Under the pieces are notes generated by a model. It was not told where the DNA came from. It saw nothing but the letters and a program-made list of their open reading frames with translations, and made no database searches. Shown here piece after piece: positions 40,131 to 43,752 of a stretch of 43,752 nt of DNA (position 1 is the stretch's first letter; every line of letters starts with the position of its first letter). The position numbers and the translations under genes are program-made. Source of the DNA: Olsenella uli. GTDB taxonomy: Bacteria; Actinomycetota; Coriobacteriia; Coriobacteriales; Atopobiaceae. The DNA lies in assembly GCF_901212675.1 (NCBI RefSeq), contig NZ_CAAKOQ010000043.1:1-43752 (forward strand). The letters are read 5' to 3'.

Positions 40131-42149
40131 ATGCGCAAGTTCAAGACAGAGAGCAAGAAGCTCCTCGACCTCATGATCAACTCGATCTACACCAACAAGG
40201 AGATCTTCCTCCGCGAGCTCGTCTCCAACGCGTCCGATGCGGAGGACAAGCTCTACCTCAAGAGCCTCACCGACCCGGACGTCAAGCTCGACCAGGACAG
40301 CCTCTCCATCCGCGTCACGCCCGACAAGGACGCCCGCACCCTCACCATCTCGGACAACGGCATCGGCATGACGGCCGACGAGCTCGAGAGCAACCTGGGC
40401 ACCATCGCCCACTCCGGCTCGGAGCAGTTCAAGGAGGCCAACGCCGAGCACCAGGGCGACGACGTCGACATCATCGGCCAGTTCGGTGTGGGCTTCTACT
40501 CCGCCTTCATGGTGGCCAAGCAGGTCAAGGTCGTCACGCGCGCCTGGGGCGAGGACGTGGCGCACGTGTGGGAGAGCGACGGCCTCGAGGGCTACACCAT
40601 CGAGGACGGCACGCGCGAGCACTGCGGCACCGACGTCATCCTCACGCTCAAGGACGACGTGGAGGGCACGGACGGCCAGGAGAGCGAGCGCTATGGCTCG
40701 TACCTCGAGGAGTGGACGCTCAAGGACCTCATCCGCCGCTACAGCAACTACGTGCGCCATCCCATCCAGATGATGGTCACCAAGAGCCGCCAAAAGCCCA
40801 AGCCCGACGACGCCCCCGACGACTACAAGCCCGAGTACGAGGACTACACCGAGCTCGAGACCATCAACTCCATGACGCCGATCTGGAAGAAGTCCAAGGC
40901 CGACGTCAAGCCGGAGGAGTACAACGAGTTCTACAAGTCCACCTTCCACGACTGGGAGGACCCGGCGCGCACCTTCACCTTCCACGCCGAGGGCGCGCTC
41001 GAGTACGACGCGCTGTTGTTCGTGCCGGCCAAGGCGCCGTTCGACCTCTACAGCAAGGACTACGAGAAGGGCCTCGCGCTCTACAGCTCCAACGTGCTCA
41101 TCATGGAGAAGTGCGCCGACCTTTTGCCCGATTACTACAACTTCGTGCGCGGCATCGTGGACTCGCCGGACGTCTCGCTCAACATCTCGCGTGAGACGCT
41201 GCAGCAGAACCGCCAGCTCCACGCCATCGCCAACCGCATCGAGAAGAAGGTCACGACCGAGCTCGAGGCCATGCGCGACCAGGACCGCGACGCCTACGAG
41301 AAGTTCTTCGAGAGCTTCGGCCGCGGCCTCAAGTTCGGCATCTACCAGAGCTACGGCCAGAAGGCCGACGAGCTGGCTGACCTCCTGCTCTTCTGGAGCG
41401 CGCGCGAGAACAAGCTCGTGACGCTGGCCGAGTACGCCAAGGCCATGCCCGAGGGCCAGAAGGCCGTCTACTACGCCGCCGGCGACTCGCGCGACCGCCT
41501 CGCCAAGATGCCGGTGGTCAAGGCCGCGCTCGACCACGGCTATGACGTACTGCTCTGCACGGCCGACGTGGACGAGTTCGCCTTCCAGGCCATGCGCAGC
41601 TACACCGCCAAGAGCCTGCCCAAGCACTACGAGGACGAGGCTGCCGCCGAGGCCGCGAAGAAGGCCGTCGCCGACGGCGCCGAGCCCGAGGTGGAGGACC
41701 GCACACTCGACCTCAAGAACGTGGCGGCGGGCGACGTGGACTTTGCCACCGAGGACGAGAAGAAGGAGGCCGAGGAGGCCACCAAGGAGAACGAGGGCCT
41801 CTTCAAGGCGATCGAGGGGGCGCTGGGTGACAAGGTCACGAAGGTCGCCGTGTCCGCGCGCCTGACCGACGCCCCGGTGGCCATCACGAGCGAGGGTCCC
41901 GTGTCGCTCGAGATGGAGCGCGTCATGGCGGCCGGCCCGGATGCCAGCGAGGCGCCCAAGGCCCAGCGCGTGCTCGAGCTCAACGCGAAGCACCCGGTGT
42001 TTGCCAAGCTGCAGGCTGCCGAGAAGGCCGGCGACAAGGACAAGCTGGCGCTCTACGCCGGGCTTCTCTACGACCAGGCCCTGCTCGTCGAGGGAATCCT
42101 ACCGGATGACCCCGTCGCCTTCGCGCAGCAGGTGTGCGAGCTGATGTAG
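40131..42149 (+). CDS. htpG: Molecular chaperone HtpG (Hsp90)
   Basis: A 672-residue bacterial Hsp90 (usual ~620-650). The N-terminal GHKL ATPase domain shows LRELVSNASDAEDKL near residue 30 (Mg-binding Asn), ISDNGIGMTADEL near 77, GTIAHSGSEQF and GQFGVGFYSAF near 118. The middle domain has the conserved GIVDSPDVSLNISRETLQQNRQL. A charged Glu/Lys-rich insert (about 515-570) and a C-terminal dimerisation domain complete it. The ATG at 40131 follows GTGGAGG; the longer frame from 39885 is spacer. Its long private 5' region suggests single-gene transcription under stress control. Confidence 0.95.
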   Translation: MRKFKTESKKLLDLMINSIYTNKEIFLRELVSNASDAEDKLYLKSLTDPDVKLDQDSLSIRVTPDKDARTLTISDNGIGMTADELESNLGTIAHSGSEQFKEANAEHQGDDVDIIGQFGVGFYSAFMVAKQVKVVTRAWGEDVAHVWESDGLEGYTIEDGTREHCGTDVILTLKDDVEGTDGQESERYGSYLEEWTLKDLIRRYSNYVRHPIQMMVTKSRQKPKPDDAPDDYKPEYEDYTELETINSMTPIWKKSKADVKPEEYNEFYKSTFHDWEDPARTFTFHAEGALEYDALLFVPAKAPFDLYSKDYEKGLALYSSNVLIMEKCADLLPDYYNFVRGIVDSPDVSLNISRETLQQNRQLHAIANRIEKKVTTELEAMRDQDRDAYEKFFESFGRGLKFGIYQSYGQKADELADLLLFWSARENKLVTLAEYAKAMPEGQKAVYYAAGDSRDRLAKMPVVKAALDHGYDVLLCTADVDEFAFQAMRSYTAKSLPKHYEDEAAAEAAKKAVADGAEPEVEDRTLDLKNVAAGDVDFATEDEKKEAEEATKENEGLFKAIEGALGDKVTKVAVSARLTDAPVAITSEGPVSLEMERVMAAGPDASEAPKAQRVLELNAKHPVFAKLQAAEKAGDKDKLALYAGLLYDQALLVEGILPDDPVAFAQQVCELM

Positions 42150-42166
42150 GTCCTGGTTGTGAGGTT

Positions 42167-42259
42167 GGGGCCCTGGCACCATCCATCTCCCGCCCAGACA
42201 GCTCCGGTCGCGAAGGACGCGACCGAAGAACTCGTGGGCGACTGATGGTGCCGGGGCCC
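42167..42259 (+). terminator. Nested long stem-loop after htpG, probable terminator or repeat
   Basis: Three nested perfect or near-perfect stems: outer 42168-42183 with 42244-42259 (16 bp, one U-G pair; GGCACCATC / GATGGTGCC core), middle CGCCCA (42191-42196) / TGGGCG (42235-42240), inner CGGTCGCG (42205-42212) / CGCGACCG (42218-42225). It begins 18 bases after the htpG stop. TCCTT follows, so it may terminate, but its size is unusual for a simple terminator. Confidence 0.5.
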
Positions 42260-42649
42260 TCCTTAACGCGGGTCTGTCGCGGGTTGGGCTGCGCGATGGT
42301 GCGGGGTGGGAGCAGCCTCGCCTCTTGATGTGGCCCGGGGCCTATGCCGGCTGCGGGCCTGCCCGTGAGTGTGCGCGATAACGAGCCTGCTAACGAACGT
42401 GCGCAAAACCGAGTTGTCCGGCGAACGTGCGGATAACCGAGAAAAACAGCGAGTTGCTCGCCCTTTTTCTCGGTTATCCGCACGTTCGTTTGTGGCTGGG
42501 AAGAGGACCAGCGCCGGGATGCGCCGCCTCGAGGGAGGGATGCGTCCAGCAGGGGGGGGGCTGGGAAGCGCCCGGCAGGAGGCGGGACACGCCCGGCAGG
42601 AGGTGAGACGCGCTCGTCGAGAAGGCCGGGGCCGCCTCGCTCCCTGGCC
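42260..42649. other. Repeat-rich spacer between htpG and the thioesterase
   Basis: No gene is supported. Besides the inverted repeat at 42371-42488 (separate entry) there is a 21-bp near-identical tandem pair at 42570-42590 and 42591-42611 (GCCCGGCAGGAGG core) and a run of nine G near 42552. Confidence 0.5.
42371..42488. repeat. 25-bp perfect inverted repeat with preceding direct repeats
   Basis: The arms 42422-42446 and 42464-42488 are perfectly complementary over 25 bp (ends CGAACGTGCGGATAACCGAG). The 17-base loop folds again: GCGAG (42449-42453) / CTCGC (42457-42461). The 15-mer GTGCGGATAACCGAG in the left arm is preceded by two relatives, GTGCGCGATAACGAG at 42371 and GTGCGCAAAACCGAG at 42399, spaced 28-29 bases. 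This gives three direct copies and one inverted copy of the same motif. Confidence 0.88.
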
Positions 42650-43396
42650 CTATCCCCGAATCCGCACGATGGCGTATGGGCGGCCGTCGTCGTTGTCGAG
42701 GGTGACGATGGCGGAGCCATCGGGCTCGCGGTGGATGTGGGGGAGAATCGTGTCGCCCAGCTTGGCGGCCTGGCTGTAGTGGACGTCGAGCCAGCGGATG
42801 GTGGGTGCCGCCGCGCCCCGCTCCTCGCTGAGCGCGCCGAGCGCCATGTTCACGTACTGGGCGTTGTTGACGTGGTGGTTCGTGTCGAGGTGGGCCGCCG
42901 TCACGACGACGGGCGCACCCGGCTCGCCGGGCGTGGTGGCGCGCAGGATGCGGGGGATGGGCGGCAGGTCGAGAGGCTTGTCGTGCTTGATGTCGCTCTC
43001 GTAGGGGGCCACCTCGTCGGTGGGGATGCGGATGGGTCGGCCGGCCTTCGAGTCGAACATGAACCAACTCGAGTCTGCTCGTACGAGCGGGTGCTCGCAA
43101 GCGGCATCGCCGGCCTCGCAGACACAGAAGTTGCGGTCGGCGCGCAGACCCTTGAAGCCCGTGGCCCAGGTGCTCACGGCAATCTCCTCGCCAAAGCGCG
43201 GCAGCCTTTCGATCTCGATCTCCCAGGCGCTCAGCAGCCACGCGAGGCCCGTTTCGCGCGCGTGCTCCGGCCACATGCCCACGCTCTCGGAGTGGAAGGT
43301 GCTGCAGTCCTGCAGGTAGTTCACGAGCGCCGGGATCGCGAGGATGCCCCGCTCGTCTATCTCGCTGAACCTGACCCTGCTCGTGAAGGTGTACAT
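42650..43396 (-). CDS. Acyl-ACP thioesterase (FatA/FatB-like)
   Basis: A 248-residue double-hotdog acyl-ACP thioesterase of the bacterial type (~240-260). The N-terminal hotdog starts YTFTSRVRFSEIDERGILAIPALVNYLQD; WLLSAWEIEIERLPRFGEEIAVSTWATGF follows. The second hotdog carries the catalytic segment LDTNHHVNNAQYVNMAL. It releases free fatty acids from acyl carrier protein. The start at 43396 is chosen because the family begins here and GGGGA precedes it; the longer frame to 43684 runs through repeat-bearing spacer. It is convergent with htpG. Confidence 0.9.
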   Translation of the reverse strand: MYTFTSRVRFSEIDERGILAIPALVNYLQDCSTFHSESVGMWPEHARETGLAWLLSAWEIEIERLPRFGEEIAVSTWATGFKGLRADRNFCVCEAGDAACEHPLVRADSSWFMFDSKAGRPIRIPTDEVAPYESDIKHDKPLDLPPIPRILRATTPGEPGAPVVVTAAHLDTNHHVNNAQYVNMALGALSEERGAAAPTIRWLDVHYSQAAKLGDTILPHIHREPDGSAIVTLDNDDGRPYAIVRIRG

Positions 43397-43560
43397 GCGC
43401 CGTCCCCGCCTCGCGTCTGCCGATCGTGCCGCCCGCCTGGGCCTCGCGGCCCTTTGGCAACGGAGGAGATTGTACCCGTTGGTCGGCTGCCCTCTCCCGG
43501 GCGGGAGGGCGCTGCGGTGCCGGGCGTCGCGCTGGCTCAGGCTCAGGCGTGCAGAACGCA

Positions 43561-43595
43561 GGTGTGCAAAACGAACACGTCCCCAATTGCACACC
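43561..43595. repeat. Second copy of the selD-yedF 25-nt repeat
   Basis: The 25 bases 43566-43590 equal the reverse complement of 13476-13500. Here the opposite arm is absent; instead GGTGTGCAA (43561-43569) and TTGCACACC (43587-43595) form a 9-bp inverted repeat around the core. Confidence 0.85.
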
Positions 43596-43731
43596 CATGC
43601 GAAAAGCGCATGGAGATTAACGAGGTTCTCGCTGTTTGCTGGGGTTGCCAGCGTCCGTGCGGGGGCGAGGGAAGCGTGGCTCATGGAGGGGCCGTGCGGG
43701 GGCGAAGCCTGTGCAGGACGAAAAGGGGGCG

Positions 43732-43752
43732 CCCGCAGGCTGAGCCTGCGGG
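43732..43752 (-). terminator. Candidate terminator at the right edge
   Basis: CCCGCAGGC (43732-43740) and GCCTGCGGG (43744-43752) form a 9-bp stem with a 3-base loop. On the minus strand it is followed by GCGCCCCCTTTT. It may end a minus-strand gene beyond the window. Confidence 0.45.

Larger units (their letters stand above)
43397..43752. other. Upstream spacer of the thioesterase gene to the window edge
   Basis: No gene is supported. The dispersed repeat at 43561-43595 and the edge hairpin at 43732-43752 are listed separately. No clear minus-strand promoter hexamers were found for the thioesterase gene. Confidence 0.4.

Overview
The window is high-GC DNA with densely packed, almost entirely plus-strand genes. 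The gene content points to an anaerobic, PTS-using, gut-type actinobacterium. My best guess is class Coriobacteriia (Olsenella/Collinsella-like). The grounds are the high-GC codon use, the LicR-type PTS regulator, the selenium/molybdenum hydroxylase accessory genes and the oxygen-independent fermentative genes. No rRNA, tRNA, CRISPR array, integrase or complete insertion sequence was found.

Layout. (1) 1-2299: a 5'-degenerate short-chain dehydrogenase and a 2-keto-3-deoxygluconate permease, closed by a strong terminator. (2) 2300-3060: a repeat-bearing intergenic region with six 19-bp tandem units and a candidate promoter. (3) 3061-11343: ygeX, ygeY, ygeW, carbamate kinase, a ModE-HTH/MocA fusion, hyuA/ygeZ and ridA, ending in a strong terminator. 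(4) 11344-12431: an intergenic stretch holding a broken acyl-CoA dehydratase activase fragment and inverted repeats. (5) 12432-18473: selD, yedF, a DUF3343 gene, a cysteine desulfurase, yqeC (minus strand), yqeB and xdhC. This is the marker set for selenium-dependent molybdenum hydroxylases (SDMH). (6) 18474-26173: modABC, moaA, a moaC-MOSC fusion, a MoeA-like gene and a MogA-HAD fusion, for molybdate uptake and molybdopterin synthesis. (7) 26174-28677: a small helical protein and an ABC1/UbiB-type kinase-like protein. (8) 28678-38405: a PRD/EIIA transcription activator, a MalY/PatB lyase (minus strand), an M42 peptidase, lactose/cellobiose-family PTS IIA, IIB and IIC, an Xaa-Pro peptidase, an RDD membrane protein and HPr. 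(9) 38406-43752: a short AbrB-type membrane protein, htpG and an acyl-ACP thioesterase (minus strand), separated by repeat-rich spacers.

How it works together. Regions 3, 5 and 6 read as one metabolic system. A molybdenum hydroxylase carrying labile selenium would act on a purine-like heterocycle. HyuA-, YgeW- and YgeY-type enzymes would open and strip the ring products. Carbamate kinase would recover ATP from carbamoyl phosphate. YgeX would split 2,3-diaminopropionate into pyruvate and ammonia, with RidA removing the 2-aminoacrylate intermediate. The hydroxylase itself, SsnA, YgfK and a purine permease are not in this window, so the substrate is inferred. Also absent are selA, selB and selC, so within this window selenium is handled only as a cofactor.

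The most notable novelties are three domain fusions (ModE-HTH/MocA, MoaC/MOSC, MogA/HAD), a candidate ModE-type operator upstream of modA, twin palindromes upstream of the peptidase/PTS operon, and several long perfect inverted repeats in spacers. One of these has a 25-nt arm repeated exactly about 30 kb away.
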